Shown piece after piece: positions 1 to 7,549 of a stretch of 64,000 nucleotides of DNA. The notes beneath the pieces were generated by a model. It saw nothing but the letters and a program-made list of their open reading frames with translations, had not been told where the DNA came from and ran no database searches. How positions within the stretch are numbered: position 1 is the stretch's first letter; the number at the start of each line of letters is the position of its first letter. A program made the translations under genes and the position numbers. This stretch comes from Streptomyces koelreuteriae (GTDB taxonomy: Bacteria > Actinomycetota > Actinomycetes > Streptomycetales > Streptomycetaceae): positions 2,666,001-2,730,000 of the forward strand of contig NZ_CP075896.1 of assembly GCF_018604545.1 (NCBI RefSeq). The letters are read 5' to 3'.

Positions 1-1
1 C

Positions 2-547
2 ACCGGCCTGCTGCACGCCGATCCGCACCCGGGCAACTTCCGGCTGCTGCCCGGCGGACCGGAGGGCGAGGACGACTGGCGCCTGGGCGTCCTGGACTTC
101 GGCACGGTCGACCGGCTCCCGGGTGGTCTGCCGGCCACCATCGGCGAGTCCCTGCGGATGACCCTCGACGGAGAGGCCGAGGCGGTCTACGAGCTGCTGT
201 GCGCGGAGGGGTTCGTCAAGGAGACGATAGAGCTCGATCCCGACGCGGTCCTGGACTATCTGCTGCCGATCATCGAACCGGCCCAGGTCGATGAGTTCAC
301 CTTCACCCGCGGCTGGATGCGCAGCCAGGCGGGCCGGGTCGCCGACCCCCGCTCCCCCGCCTACCAGCTCGGCAAGCAGCTCAACCTGCCCCCGTCGTAT
401 CTGCTGATCCACCGGGTGACCCTGAGCACGATCGGGGTGCTGTGCCAGCTGGGGGCTGCGGTGCGTCTGCGCGAGGAGTTGGAGGAGTGGCTGCCGGGGT
501 TCGTCCCGGAGGACCCGGTGGACGGTGACGAGGCGGCGGAGGCGTGA
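2..547 (+). CDS. ABC1/AarF (UbiB)-family kinase-like protein, C-terminal part
   Basis: Partial gene entering from the left edge; the frame is open from base 2 and ends at TGA 545-547. The first residues read GLLHADPHPGN, the catalytic-loop signature of ABC1/AarF/UbiB atypical kinases, followed by GVLDFGTVDRLP, the metal-binding DFG equivalent. About 150 residues of helical C-terminal lobe follow. Family members are linked to quinone or lipid metabolism in many bacteria; the substrate here is unknown. The kinase core lies upstream of the window. The short acidic tail (DEAAEA) is a natural end, so I see no truncation. The next gene is convergent, 39 bp away. Confidence 0.85.
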   Translation, partial: TGLLHADPHPGNFRLLPGGPEGEDDWRLGVLDFGTVDRLPGGLPATIGESLRMTLDGEAEAVYELLCAEGFVKETIELDPDAVLDYLLPIIEPAQVDEFTFTRGWMRSQAGRVADPRSPAYQLGKQLNLPPSYLLIHRVTLSTIGVLCQLGAAVRLREELEEWLPGFVPEDPVDGDEAAEA

Positions 548-586
548 GCACCGGCCGGGCGCGACGGGTGGTCCGCTGCCCGCGCG

Positions 587-796
587 CTACCACCAGTCCG
601 AGTCCAGCCGCCCCTCGATCGATCTGAGGTTCTTCCGGGAGCAGGTCTCGCAGAAGTCCCGGCGAGCGCCGTGCTCCACGGAGGAGGCCCAGGTGAGCTG
701 CGGGGCTTCGGCCGAGGTGCCGCAGCGGGCGCACACGAGGCGTCCCGACTTCGCGGCGGAGCGGTCGTCGTCGTTTCCTCCGGGAGGACTCGTCAC
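587..796 (-). CDS. Small zinc-ribbon-like hypothetical protein
   Basis: A 69-residue protein if the GTG at 796 is used; a longer in-frame start at 838 would add an Arg-rich extension that looks like non-coding translation. The body carries LVCARCGT near the N-terminus and FCETCSRKNL near the C-terminus, two CxxC knuckles about 30 residues apart, which suggests one structural zinc site. It ends with RSIEGRLDSDWW. I recognise it only as a conserved type of small Streptomyces protein, without known function. It is convergent with the upstream ABC1 gene and downstream of the wblC operon terminator. Confidence 0.6.
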   Translation of the reverse strand: MTSPPGGNDDDRSAAKSGRLVCARCGTSAEAPQLTWASSVEHGARRDFCETCSRKNLRSIEGRLDSDWW

Positions 797-842
797 GCGC
801 CGACGATATCGCCGTGCCCGGCGGCTTCGCGGACACAACGCA

Positions 843-883
843 CCGCGGGGGCTGGTCCGTTCGGCACGGACCGGCCCCCGCGG
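843..883 (-). terminator. Strong intrinsic hairpin ending the wblC operon
   Basis: A 17-bp stem with one G-T wobble: the left arm 843-859 (CCGCGGGGGCTGGTCCG) pairs with 867-883 (CGGACCGGCCCCCGCGG) around a 7-nt loop. It lies about 78 bp past the stop of the 961-1284 gene in the direction of wblC transcription and is followed on that strand by a moderately T-rich TGCGTTGTG. Many Streptomyces terminators look like this, with a strong stem and a poor U tail. Confidence 0.75.
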
Positions 884-960
884 GGTGAGCTCGGCCTCCC
901 GGGCCGGGAGGCCACCGCTTCGGATGGGGCGCTTCAGAAGGGCGCTTCAGACGGGTTCGG

Positions 961-1284
961 TTACTGCATGACCGCCATGGCGAGCGCCCGGCGGGCACGC
1001 CGTGAGGCGCGCTCCGCCTTGCGCTGCATTCGGCGGGCGGCCACCAGGCGCGCGGCCCGGCGGTCTCGGTCCGCCTCCTGCAGTCGCTCGTGCATATGTG
1101 CACGAGCCATGGCTTCTGGGATGAGTTGCATCTCTCGGGTCCTGTTCTGACGCGAGTCCTTCGCGTCGCGCGGGGTGCAGTCTTGAGTCGCGGAGCCGGC
1201 GGGCTCGTGGGTGGACGGCTTCATCGGGGCCTGCTTCTGGGGGTCGTGCGTGAAGGGACGGTCGATCGTTCCTGCGGTGTTCAT
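961..1284 (-). CDS. Small basic protein translationally coupled to wblC
   Basis: A 107-residue protein whose ATG (1284-1282) overlaps the wblC stop codon in an ATGA arrangement, so translation is almost certainly coupled. The N-terminal third is polar (THDPQKQAP, STHEPAGSATQD) and the C-terminal half is a strongly basic Arg/Ala-rich helix (AARLVAARRMQRKAERASRRA), a likely nucleic-acid or ribosome contact surface, although no named domain is visible. Given the WblC regulon's role in ribosome-targeting antibiotic resistance, a translation-stress role is a reasonable guess, but only that. It is followed by the hairpin at 843-883. Confidence 0.7.
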   Translation of the reverse strand: MNTAGTIDRPFTHDPQKQAPMKPSTHEPAGSATQDCTPRDAKDSRQNRTREMQLIPEAMARAHMHERLQEADRDRRAARLVAARRMQRKAERASRRARRALAMAVMQ

Positions 1285-1649
1285 GCCGTGACCGGGTTCT
1301 TGCGCGGGCGGCCACGCGGCCGCTTCCGGGCGACGACGACACCCTGCACGAACAGCTCGCCACCCCAGACGCCCCAAGGCTCACGCCGCTCCTTGGCGCC
1401 GGCGAGGCAGGCCTCGACCAGCGGGCAGGTGCGGCACAGGGACTTGGCGTACTCGACGTCCGCGGGCGACTCGGCGAAGAAGACCTCCGGGTCGTAGGAG
1501 CGGCACGGGACGGGTACGCCGAGGTTCTCGATGGCGTCGTCGAGCGCGGTGAGCGCGGTGAGCGGGGTCAAGGCGGAGTCCTCCGTGGGGCCGGGCTTGG
1601 GGATCGTGTCGGAAGGCGGTACGGACGGGGCGTGCGCTTCGAGTTGCAC
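1281..1649 (-). CDS. wblC: WhiB-family regulator WblC (WhiB7)
   Basis: A 122-residue iron-sulfur transcription factor that activates intrinsic multidrug resistance genes together with the principal sigma factor. Visible features: the four WhiB cysteines (PCRSYDPEVFF, then SLCRTCPLVEACL), the WhiB turn GVWGG (EPWGVWGGELF), and a C-terminal AT-hook RKRPRGRPRK, which separates WblC/WhiB7 from other Wbl proteins and binds the AT tract next to its target promoters. The start is GTG at 1649 with GAGGAA about 9 nt upstream. The long leader (1650-2260) holds a uORF and an attenuator. uvrD2 lies upstream on the same strand, as in M. tuberculosis. Confidence 0.95.
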   Translation of the reverse strand: MQLEAHAPSVPPSDTIPKPGPTEDSALTPLTALTALDDAIENLGVPVPCRSYDPEVFFAESPADVEYAKSLCRTCPLVEACLAGAKERREPWGVWGGELFVQGVVVARKRPRGRPRKNPVTA

Positions 1650-1767
1650 GATTCGTCTTCCTCGTCTGGTCGTTCCGGCCTGTTTGGCCGGGGGGCGGCT
1701 GGTACCCGGTTCTTTTCTTGTCCCGAGGCTCCTTCGGTCCGTCGTCCCTGGTCAGGGACAAACAGAA

Positions 1768-1800
1768 GGGCCGCGGATCCCGGATGGGGTTCCGCGGCCC
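1768..1800 (-). terminator. wblC leader attenuator (Rho-independent hairpin)
   Basis: Perfect 10-bp inverted repeat: GGGCCGCGGA (1768-1777) and TCCGCGGCCC (1791-1800) with a 13-nt loop. On the wblC strand it is followed directly by TTCTGTTTG, a T-rich tail. It sits 118 bp upstream of the wblC start and 22 nt past the uORF stop, which is where an attenuator controlled by uORF translation should lie. A further palindrome (GTCCCTG-GT-CAGGGAC, 1744-1759) follows immediately and may be an alternative partner. Confidence 0.8.
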
Positions 1801-1811
1801 TGAAGGCGCCG

Positions 1812-1828
1812 GCCTGATCTAATCAGGC
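1812..1828 (-). promoter_or_regulatory. Hairpin spanning the wblC uORF stop codon
   Basis: Perfect 7-bp stem GCCTGAT (1812-1818) / ATCAGGC (1822-1828) with a 3-nt loop. The uORF stop codon (TGA, 1825-1823 on the minus strand) lies inside one arm, so a ribosome terminating there would melt this hairpin. The attenuator stem begins only about 12 nt further on. This geometry suggests that the ribosome position at the end of the uORF decides which downstream structure forms. Confidence 0.6.
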
Positions 1829-2149
1829 TGGATCACTCCAGGGTTCTGGCCCACGGAAGGCCCACATCTGGTGGTGCTGCGTCGTCTGCTTCCGGAATCC
1901 GGCACCGGTCGCCGCAAAGGCATAGGCCCGCGCCTGCGCCTTTACTGCTGCTTCCAGTGCCTTGGTCGGTCGCTCATTGCGCTCACGGACGACAAGGCCC
2001 GCGGGAGCAAGGGAGGAGGACGCCGGACGGACGGCACGAATGCCGGACAGACCGGTGCCCAGGTTCGAAACGCCGAGCATGCACGTGGAGACGGCCGAGG
2101 GATCGGTCATTTTCACGGTGCTGATGGAGCTGGTGTTGATGCTGATCAC
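1823..2149 (-). CDS. Regulatory upstream ORF in the wblC leader
   Basis: 108 codons starting at GTG 2149 with an excellent Shine-Dalgarno AGGAGG (2158-2163) 8 nt upstream and ending in TGA just before the attenuator. The product (VISINTSSISTVKM at the start, MWAFRGPEPWSDPA at the end) has no domain I recognise. whiB7 genes in mycobacteria and streptomycetes are known to have translated leaders whose stalling under ribosome-targeting drugs relieves premature termination; the position of this ORF fits that role. The peptide may matter less than the act of translation. A shorter ORF from the internal ATG 14 codons in is possible. Confidence 0.7.
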   Translation of the reverse strand: MISINTSSISTVKMTDPSAVSTCMLGVSNLGTGLSGIRAVRPASSSLAPAGLVVRERNERPTKALEAAVKAQARAYAFAATGAGFRKQTTQHHQMWAFRGPEPWSDPA

Positions 2150-2260
2150 TGGACTCGCCTCCTCTCGGCGTCTCGGGGGACTGGGCGAACCAGTCCGACG
2201 GATATGCAAGTACAACACGGAGTGAGGGCCTTCGAGAAGGCCGCTGCTCTCGTGCCTAAG

Positions 2261-2300
2261 AACCTATGGGGATTGCTGGGGCATGCGCAAACTATTTTTT
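2261..2300 (-). promoter_or_regulatory. WhiB7-type promoter of the wblC leader (autoregulatory)
   Basis: On the minus strand: an AT tract AAAAAATAGT (2291-2300), directly followed by -35 TTGCGC (2285-2290), an 18-bp spacer, and -10 TAGGTT (2261-2266). WhiB7/WblC promoters are defined by an AT-rich stretch just upstream of the -35, contacted by the AT-hook, so this looks like direct autoregulation. Predicted transcription start is about 2254, giving roughly 105 nt before the uORF and about 600 nt before wblC. The promoter sits immediately behind the stop codon of uvrD2. A small hairpin (GGCCTT/AAGGCC, 2227-2242) lies near the RNA 5' end. Confidence 0.8.
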
Positions 2301-2313
2301 CGACGAGTTGGTG

Positions 2314-4509
2314 TCAGTCTTGATCTGTGTCCCCTGCGGGGTACTGGCCTGCGCAGATGGCCAGGACATCGGCTCCGTAGCGGTTGAGCTTGCGCATCCC
2401 GACGCCCGGGATGCGCGCCAGCTCGTGCTCGTCGTCGGGCGCGGCCTCGGCGATCGCCACCAGTGTCCTGTCGGTGAAGACGCAGAAGGCGGGCTGACCA
2501 CTGCTCCTTGCCTGTTCGGCGCGCCACTCGCGGAGCTGCTCGTAGAGGCCCTCGTTCATGTCGGAGGGGCAGTCGTCGCAGCGCATCAGCTTCATCTCGC
2601 CCGCGTCGGTGAGCGTGCGGCCGCAAACCCGGCAGCGGGCGGGGGTTCGTTGCACTCGTCTCGGGGCGGAGCCCCTGGTTCCGGGGATTCCGCGCTCGAT
2701 ACCGCCCGCGCCACCGCCGGTTGCACGGCCCTTGGTGGCCGTCGAGCCGGGGCGCAGCCCGTCGAGGAAACGGCTGGGGCGGCGGTTGGGACGGCCGCCG
2801 GGTGAGCGGGAGAGGGACCAGGAGACATGGAGGTGTTCCCGCGCGCGGGTGACGCCGACGTACAGCAGGCGGCGCTCCTCCTCGATCTGTTCGTCGGTCT
2901 TCGCGTAGGTGATCGGCATCATGCCCTCGGCCACGCCGACCAGGAAGACGACGTCCCACTCCAGGCCCTTGGCCGAGTGCAGGGAGGCGAGGGTGACGCC
3001 CTGCACGGTCGGGGCGTGCTGGGCGTTCGCCCGTTCGTCGAGCTCGGCGACGAGGTCCGCCAGGGTGGCGCCGGGTTTGGCGGCGGCGAAGTCCTGGGCG
3101 AGGTTCACCAGGGCGGCCAGGGACTCCCAGCGCTCTCTGACGGCCCCGGAGCCGGCCGGTGGTCGCGGTGTCCAGCCCTCGCCCGAGAGCACGGCGCGTA
3201 CCTGCGAGGGCAGGTCGACGACGTCGTCCAGGAGGGAGTCGTTGCCGCCGAAGCGCGCCGCGCCGCGCAGGGCGACGCCCGCCTTGCGCACCTCGGGGCG
3301 GTCGAAGAACCGCTCGGCGCCGCGCAGCTGGTAGGGCACCCCGGCGTCGGCGAGGGCCTGTTCGTAGGTCTCGGACTGCGCGTTCGTCCGGAACAGGATG
3401 GCGATCTCGGCGGCCGGGACCCCCGAGTCGATGAGTTCACGGATGCGGCGGGCCGCGCCCTCCGCCTCGGCGGGCTCATCGGTGTACTCCGTGTAGACCG
3501 GTTCCGGCCCCGGCGCGCGTTGGGAGACGAGCTCAAGACGGTGGTCGGCCGCGCGGCCCTTGGCCTGGGACAACAGGCCGTTGGCGAGGTGCACGACCTG
3601 GGGCGTCGAGCGGTAGTCGCGGACCAGCTTGACGACAGTGGCACCGGGGTGGCGGGTGCGGAAATCGAGCAGATGGTCCGGAGTCGCCCCCGTGAAGGAG
3701 TAGATCGTCTGGCTGGCGTCTCCGACCACGCACAGGCTGTCCCGCTCGCCGAGCCACAGATCCAGCAGGCGCTGCTGGAGAGGGCTGACGTCCTGGTACT
3801 CGTCGACCACGAAGTGCTGGTACTGGGAGCGGACCTGTTCGGCGATGTCGTGCCGGTCCTGGAGGACGGCCACGGTCAGCAGCAGCACGTCCTCGAAGTC
3901 GATGACGGAGCGCTCGCGCTTGACGTCCTCGTAGGCGGCGTAGAGCTGGGCGATCTCAGCGGGGTCGCGAGGGGCGTCTCGGCCGGACTTGGCGACGGCG
4001 GGGGCGTAGTCCGCGGGGACGGTCTGGGTGACCTTGGACCATTCGATCTCGGCGGTGACGTCGCGCAGCTCGCCCCGGTCGAGCCGGATGCGGCAGGCGG
4101 CGGCCGCGTCGGCGACGAGCTGGATCTTGCGGTCGACGAGCCGGGGCATGGAGCCGCCGATCGCTTTCGGCCAGAAGTACTGGAGCTGCCGCAGGGCCGC
4201 CGAGTGGAAGGTGCGCGCCTGGACACCTGCCGCGCCGAGCTGGCGCAGCCGGCCGCGCATCTCTCCGGCGGCGCGGTTGGTGAAGGTGACGGCGAGCACG
4301 CTGGAGGGGTGGAGGACGCCCGCGCGCACCCCGTAGGCGATGCGGTGGGTGATCGCCCGGGTCTTGCCCGTGCCCGCGCCCGCCAGGACGCACACCGGAC
4401 CGTGCAGGGCGGTGGCCACCTCGCGCTGCTCGGGGTCGAGCCCTTCGAGCACCGCGTCGGCCGAGTCCGGTACCTGCGGGAACAGGGTGGAGTGCGTTGC
4501 TGCTGTCAC
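2314..4509 (-). CDS. uvrD2: ATP-dependent DNA helicase UvrD2
   Basis: A 731-residue superfamily 1A 3'-5' helicase. The N-terminal motor has Q-motif LDPEQREVA and Walker A AGAGTGKTR; motif II is VDEYQDVSPLQQ, motif III VVGDASQTIYSF, motif V SLHSAKGLEWDVVF and motif VI LLYVGVTRAREHL. After the motor come a tetracysteine knuckle (CRVCGRTLTD...RCDDCP) and a C-terminal HRDC domain (LREWRAEQARSSGQPAFCVF, ARIPGVGMRKLNRYG). This combination defines actinobacterial UvrD2. I use GTG 4509; the longer frame to 4725 would run back over the divergent mycoredoxin start. The Shine-Dalgarno is weak. It is divergent from the mycoredoxin gene and upstream of wblC. Confidence 0.93.
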   Translation of the reverse strand: MTAATHSTLFPQVPDSADAVLEGLDPEQREVATALHGPVCVLAGAGTGKTRAITHRIAYGVRAGVLHPSSVLAVTFTNRAAGEMRGRLRQLGAAGVQARTFHSAALRQLQYFWPKAIGGSMPRLVDRKIQLVADAAAACRIRLDRGELRDVTAEIEWSKVTQTVPADYAPAVAKSGRDAPRDPAEIAQLYAAYEDVKRERSVIDFEDVLLLTVAVLQDRHDIAEQVRSQYQHFVVDEYQDVSPLQQRLLDLWLGERDSLCVVGDASQTIYSFTGATPDHLLDFRTRHPGATVVKLVRDYRSTPQVVHLANGLLSQAKGRAADHRLELVSQRAPGPEPVYTEYTDEPAEAEGAARRIRELIDSGVPAAEIAILFRTNAQSETYEQALADAGVPYQLRGAERFFDRPEVRKAGVALRGAARFGGNDSLLDDVVDLPSQVRAVLSGEGWTPRPPAGSGAVRERWESLAALVNLAQDFAAAKPGATLADLVAELDERANAQHAPTVQGVTLASLHSAKGLEWDVVFLVGVAEGMMPITYAKTDEQIEEERRLLYVGVTRAREHLHVSWSLSRSPGGRPNRRPSRFLDGLRPGSTATKGRATGGGAGGIERGIPGTRGSAPRRVQRTPARCRVCGRTLTDAGEMKLMRCDDCPSDMNEGLYEQLREWRAEQARSSGQPAFCVFTDRTLVAIAEAAPDDEHELARIPGVGMRKLNRYGADVLAICAGQYPAGDTDQD

Positions 4510-4693
4510 ACGGCCATGCTGCCAGGTCGCGGGAGACGGCCGTGCCGGTTGTCCACAGGCGGGCCCTGATAGTCGTACTAATGCGGCAGGCGTCACGTCC
4601 GGCAGGGCCCGGCCCCCGGGAATGGCGGCCCCTTCGCGTACGTTCCACCTCTGCGACCACCCGCCCCGAGCCCCCCGAAGGAGCACGAGAGAC

Positions 4694-4936
4694 ATGCTGG
4701 GCACTGTGACGATGTACAGCACCACGTGGTGCGGCTACTGCCGCCGGCTGAAGAGCCAGATGGACCGCGAGGGCATCGCGTACACCGAGATCAACATCGA
4801 GCAGGACCCGGAGTCCGCCGCGTTCGTGGAGAAGGCGAATGGCGGAAACCAGACGGTGCCCACCGTTCTCTTCCCGGACGGCTCGACCCTCACCAACCCG
4901 TCGCTGGCCCAGGTGAAGCAGAAGGTCGGCGCGTAG
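4694..4936 (+). CDS. mrx1: Mycoredoxin (glutaredoxin-like protein)
   Basis: An 80-residue protein with a thioredoxin fold: MYSTTWCGYCRRL carries the WCGYC active site, and the cis-proline loop TVPTVLFPDG follows. Actinobacterial mycoredoxins use mycothiol to reduce mixed disulfides (S-mycothiolated proteins and mycothiol-dependent enzymes) in the cytoplasm. Length and motifs are typical, with no extension. Start is ATG 4694 preceded by AAGGAG about 11 nt upstream. The gene is divergent from uvrD2 and convergent with nudC, with a terminator between. The same uvrD2/mrx/nudC order is found in M. tuberculosis. Confidence 0.92.
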   Translation: MLGTVTMYSTTWCGYCRRLKSQMDREGIAYTEINIEQDPESAAFVEKANGGNQTVPTVLFPDGSTLTNPSLAQVKQKVGA

Positions 4937-4956
4937 GCGCGGCACGGTTGTGCGGG

Positions 4957-4992
4957 GAAGGCGGTTCCTGAGGCGGCTCGGGAACCGCCTTC
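4957..4992 (+). terminator. Bidirectional terminator between mycoredoxin and nudC
   Basis: Perfect 12-bp inverted repeat GAAGGCGGTTCC (4957-4968) / GGAACCGCCTTC (4981-4992) with a 12-nt loop, in the gap between two convergent genes. There is no long T run on either side. Confidence 0.8.
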
Positions 4993-5034
4993 TCCGTCTC
5001 TGCGGCCGGGGCGGGGACGCGGCTCACACGGGCG

Positions 5035-5979
5035 TCAGGCCGCGCTCCTCGTCGGGAGCGGCTTGCCGTACCAGAGTTCGATCAGGCGGGCCGCGATGGA
5101 GATGCCGTACGGCGGGAGCACCTCGCCGGACTCGAAGGCGGCGCGCAGGTCGTCGCGGGAGAACCAGCGGGCCTCGTGGATCTCGTCGCCGTCGACCTCG
5201 ATCTCGGTCGAGGTGGCGCGGGCCATGAAGCCCAGCATGAGGCTGGACGGGAAGGGCCAGGGCTGGCTGGCGACGTACTCGACCGGGCCGACGGTGATGC
5301 CGACCTCCTCGTGGACCTCGCGGCGCACCGACTGCTCGATGGACTCGCCGGGCTCGACGAAGCCGGCGAGCGTCGAGAAGCGGCCTTCGGGCCAGTGGAC
5401 CTGGCGGCCGAGCAGGATGCGGTCGTCCTCGTCGGTCACGGCCATGATCACGGCGGGGTCCGTGCGCGGGTAGTGCTCGGCGCCGCAGGCCTGGCAGCGG
5501 CGGATGTGGCCGGCCGCGGCGATGACGGTGCGCTCGCCGCAGCGCGAGCAGAAACGGTGCGTGCGCTGCCAGTTCTCCAGACCCACCGCGTGCACCATCA
5601 GGCCCACGTCACGGGCCGACAGGAGCAGGCCCGCCTCGCGCAGGCCCGCCGGGCGGGCGGACTGGTCCATGCGCCCGGGCAGCGAGTCCTTCTGGAGGGC
5701 GAAGTAGCTGACGCCGTCCTCGTCTATGCCGAGGAAGTACCGGTGCGCCTCGGTGAGGGGGGCCTCGAAGGAGGGGATCATGACGAGTTCGGTGTGCCCG
5801 TCCGCCGTCTCGTCGATGAGGACCTGGCCGCCGGAGACCACGAAACAGCGCGTCGAGGGGTGGCTCCACGCCGCCGCGAGCCAGGCCTCGTCGAGCCGGT
5901 GGTGCGCGCCCCTGTCGATGCCGCTCGGGGCGGTGAGCGAGATGGGTCGGTCGGCGTATCGGTCGGTCCAGGTGGTCAC
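5035..5979 (-). CDS. nudC: NADH pyrophosphatase / deNADding Nudix hydrolase NudC
   Basis: A 314-residue Nudix hydrolase. The N-terminal domain is followed by a four-cysteine zinc ribbon (FCSRCGERT...RRCQACGAEHYPR) and then a complete Nudix box GFVEPGESIEQSVRREVHEE with the NudC signature SQPWPFPSSLM downstream. NudC enzymes hydrolyse NAD(H) to NMN(H) and AMP and can remove NAD caps from RNA; M. tuberculosis NudC is also linked to detoxification of drug-NAD adducts. I take GTG 5979 (GGAAG about 6 nt upstream) over the TTG at 5991. All catalytic Glu residues of the box are present. It is downstream of the M20 dipeptidase on the same strand. Confidence 0.92.
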   Translation of the reverse strand: MTTWTDRYADRPISLTAPSGIDRGAHHRLDEAWLAAAWSHPSTRCFVVSGGQVLIDETADGHTELVMIPSFEAPLTEAHRYFLGIDEDGVSYFALQKDSLPGRMDQSARPAGLREAGLLLSARDVGLMVHAVGLENWQRTHRFCSRCGERTVIAAAGHIRRCQACGAEHYPRTDPAVIMAVTDEDDRILLGRQVHWPEGRFSTLAGFVEPGESIEQSVRREVHEEVGITVGPVEYVASQPWPFPSSLMLGFMARATSTEIEVDGDEIHEARWFSRDDLRAAFESGEVLPPYGISIAARLIELWYGKPLPTRSAA

Positions 5980-6135
5980 TGGTGCTTCCAACTCCCCGGT
6001 GGAACGGTCGGGTTCTGCGGGCTGATCAGCGGGACATGCGGCGGGAGGTGACCGGGTCCGGCGGGGCTCGGGCGGTGCGGGGCAGTTCCTCCAGTGTGCC
6101 CCTCGCGCGCGGCCGGTCCGGGCGACCCGGGACGC

Positions 6136-7539
6136 TCAGGGCGCATCGCGCCAGTTCTCGGCGAGGTCGCCCCACAGGTACGCGGTGGTCTCGACGCCCT
6201 TGAGGAGCAGGTCGAGTTCGACTTTCTCGTTCGGCGCGTGCCAGCCGTCGGACGGGACGGAGATGCCGAGGAAGAGCACCGGAGCACCGAGGACGTCCTG
6301 GAGGTCCGCGGCCGGTCCGGAGCCTCCCTCTCGGGTGAAGCGGACGGGCTTTTCGAAGGCCCGTCCCATCGCGCGGGCCACCGACCGGAGGGCCGGGTGG
6401 TCCAGCGGGGTCAGGCACGGGCGCGTGGCGCCGCTGAAGGTGATCTCGCAGCGGATCCCGGCGGGCACCTGCCGCTCGGCCCAGGCGCGGACGGCCTGCT
6501 CCACATGGTCGGGGTCCTGGCCCGCCACCAGCCGGAAGGACAGCTTCACCAGGGCGGAGGACGGAATGATCGTCTTGCTGCCGGGGCCCTGGTAACCGCC
6601 GCCGATGCCGTTGACCTCGGCGGTGGGGCGGGCCCAGACACGCTCCAGGGTGGTGTACCCGGCCTCCCCTTGAGTGGCGTACGACTTGGCCGTGCGCAGC
6701 CACTGCGACTCGTCGAAGGGCAGTTCGGCGAGGAGTTCGCGCTCGCGGTCGGTGAGGTCGACCACGCCGTCGTAGAAGCCCGGGATCGCCACGCGCGCGT
6801 GCTCGTCGTGCAGGGCGGCGACGAGGCGGGCGGCCGTGGTCGCCGGGTTGGGCACCGCGCCGCCGAAGGAGCCGGAGTGGATGTCCTGGTCGGGGCCGTG
6901 CAGCCGTATCTCGCATTCGGCGAGGCCGCGCATGCCCGTGCACACCGTGGGGGTGTCCTCGGACCACATGCCGGTGTCGGAGACGATCACGGCGTCGGCG
7001 GCGAGCCGCTCGGCGTGCTCCTCGACGAGGGCCCGGAAGTGGGGCGAGCCGGACTCCTCCTCGCCCTCGATCAGCAGCTTCAGATGCACGGCCGGGGTGC
7101 TGCGGCCGGTGGCGGCGAGGTGGGCGCGGACGCCGAGGGTGTGGAAGAACACCTGGCCCTTGTCGTCGGCCGCCCCGCGCGCGTAGAGACGGTTCTCGCG
7201 GACGACGGGCTCGAAGGGGTCGCTGTCCCAGCCGTCCTCCCGGGCGGCGGGCTGCACGTCGTGGTGGCCGTAGACCAGCACCGTGGGCGCCTGCGGGTCG
7301 TCGGAGGGCCACTCGGCGAAGACGGCGGGGGCGCCGGGGGTCTGCCAGACCTCGGCCGTCGGGAACCCGGTCTCCTTCAGCTCGGCGGCGAGCCAGTCGG
7401 CACTGCGTCGTACGTCGGGCGCGTGGTCCGGCTGGGCGGACACCGACGGGATGCGCAGCCACTCGGCGAGGTCGTCGAGGAAGGCGTCGCGGTGCTGCTG
7501 GATGTACGTACGGACGACGCTGTCCGGGGTCTGGCTCAT
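6136..7539 (-). CDS. M20-family dipeptidase
   Basis: A 467-residue zinc peptidase. Metal-binding and catalytic motifs are visible: VLVYGHHDVQPA (His and Asp of the M20 site), GAADDKGQVFFH, the EGEEESGSPHF Glu pair that binds metal and acts as general base, and the late CLTPLDHPAL region. The dimerisation (lid) domain lies in the middle. The family cleaves dipeptides or N-acylated amino acids in the cytoplasm. Start is ATG 7539. It lies 10 bp downstream of adnB on the same strand and is probably cotranscribed, but is functionally unrelated. A peptidase is not at this position in M. tuberculosis, so it is a Streptomyces-side insertion. Confidence 0.88.
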   Translation of the reverse strand: MSQTPDSVVRTYIQQHRDAFLDDLAEWLRIPSVSAQPDHAPDVRRSADWLAAELKETGFPTAEVWQTPGAPAVFAEWPSDDPQAPTVLVYGHHDVQPAAREDGWDSDPFEPVVRENRLYARGAADDKGQVFFHTLGVRAHLAATGRSTPAVHLKLLIEGEEESGSPHFRALVEEHAERLAADAVIVSDTGMWSEDTPTVCTGMRGLAECEIRLHGPDQDIHSGSFGGAVPNPATTAARLVAALHDEHARVAIPGFYDGVVDLTDRERELLAELPFDESQWLRTAKSYATQGEAGYTTLERVWARPTAEVNGIGGGYQGPGSKTIIPSSALVKLSFRLVAGQDPDHVEQAVRAWAERQVPAGIRCEITFSGATRPCLTPLDHPALRSVARAMGRAFEKPVRFTREGGSGPAADLQDVLGAPVLFLGISVPSDGWHAPNEKVELDLLLKGVETTAYLWGDLAENWRDAP

Positions 7540-7549
7540 GGTCACGAGC

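Noticed and set aside
381..1103. Long minus-strand open frame of 240 codons overlapping the ABC1 and zinc-ribbon genes
   Set aside because: Arg/Pro-rich translation typical of a shadow frame in GC-rich DNA, with better-supported genes on both strands.
2827..4569. 580-codon plus-strand frame opposite uvrD2
   Set aside because: Antisense shadow of uvrD2: no motifs, Val/Asp/Gly-rich pattern, and uvrD2 has all helicase motifs.
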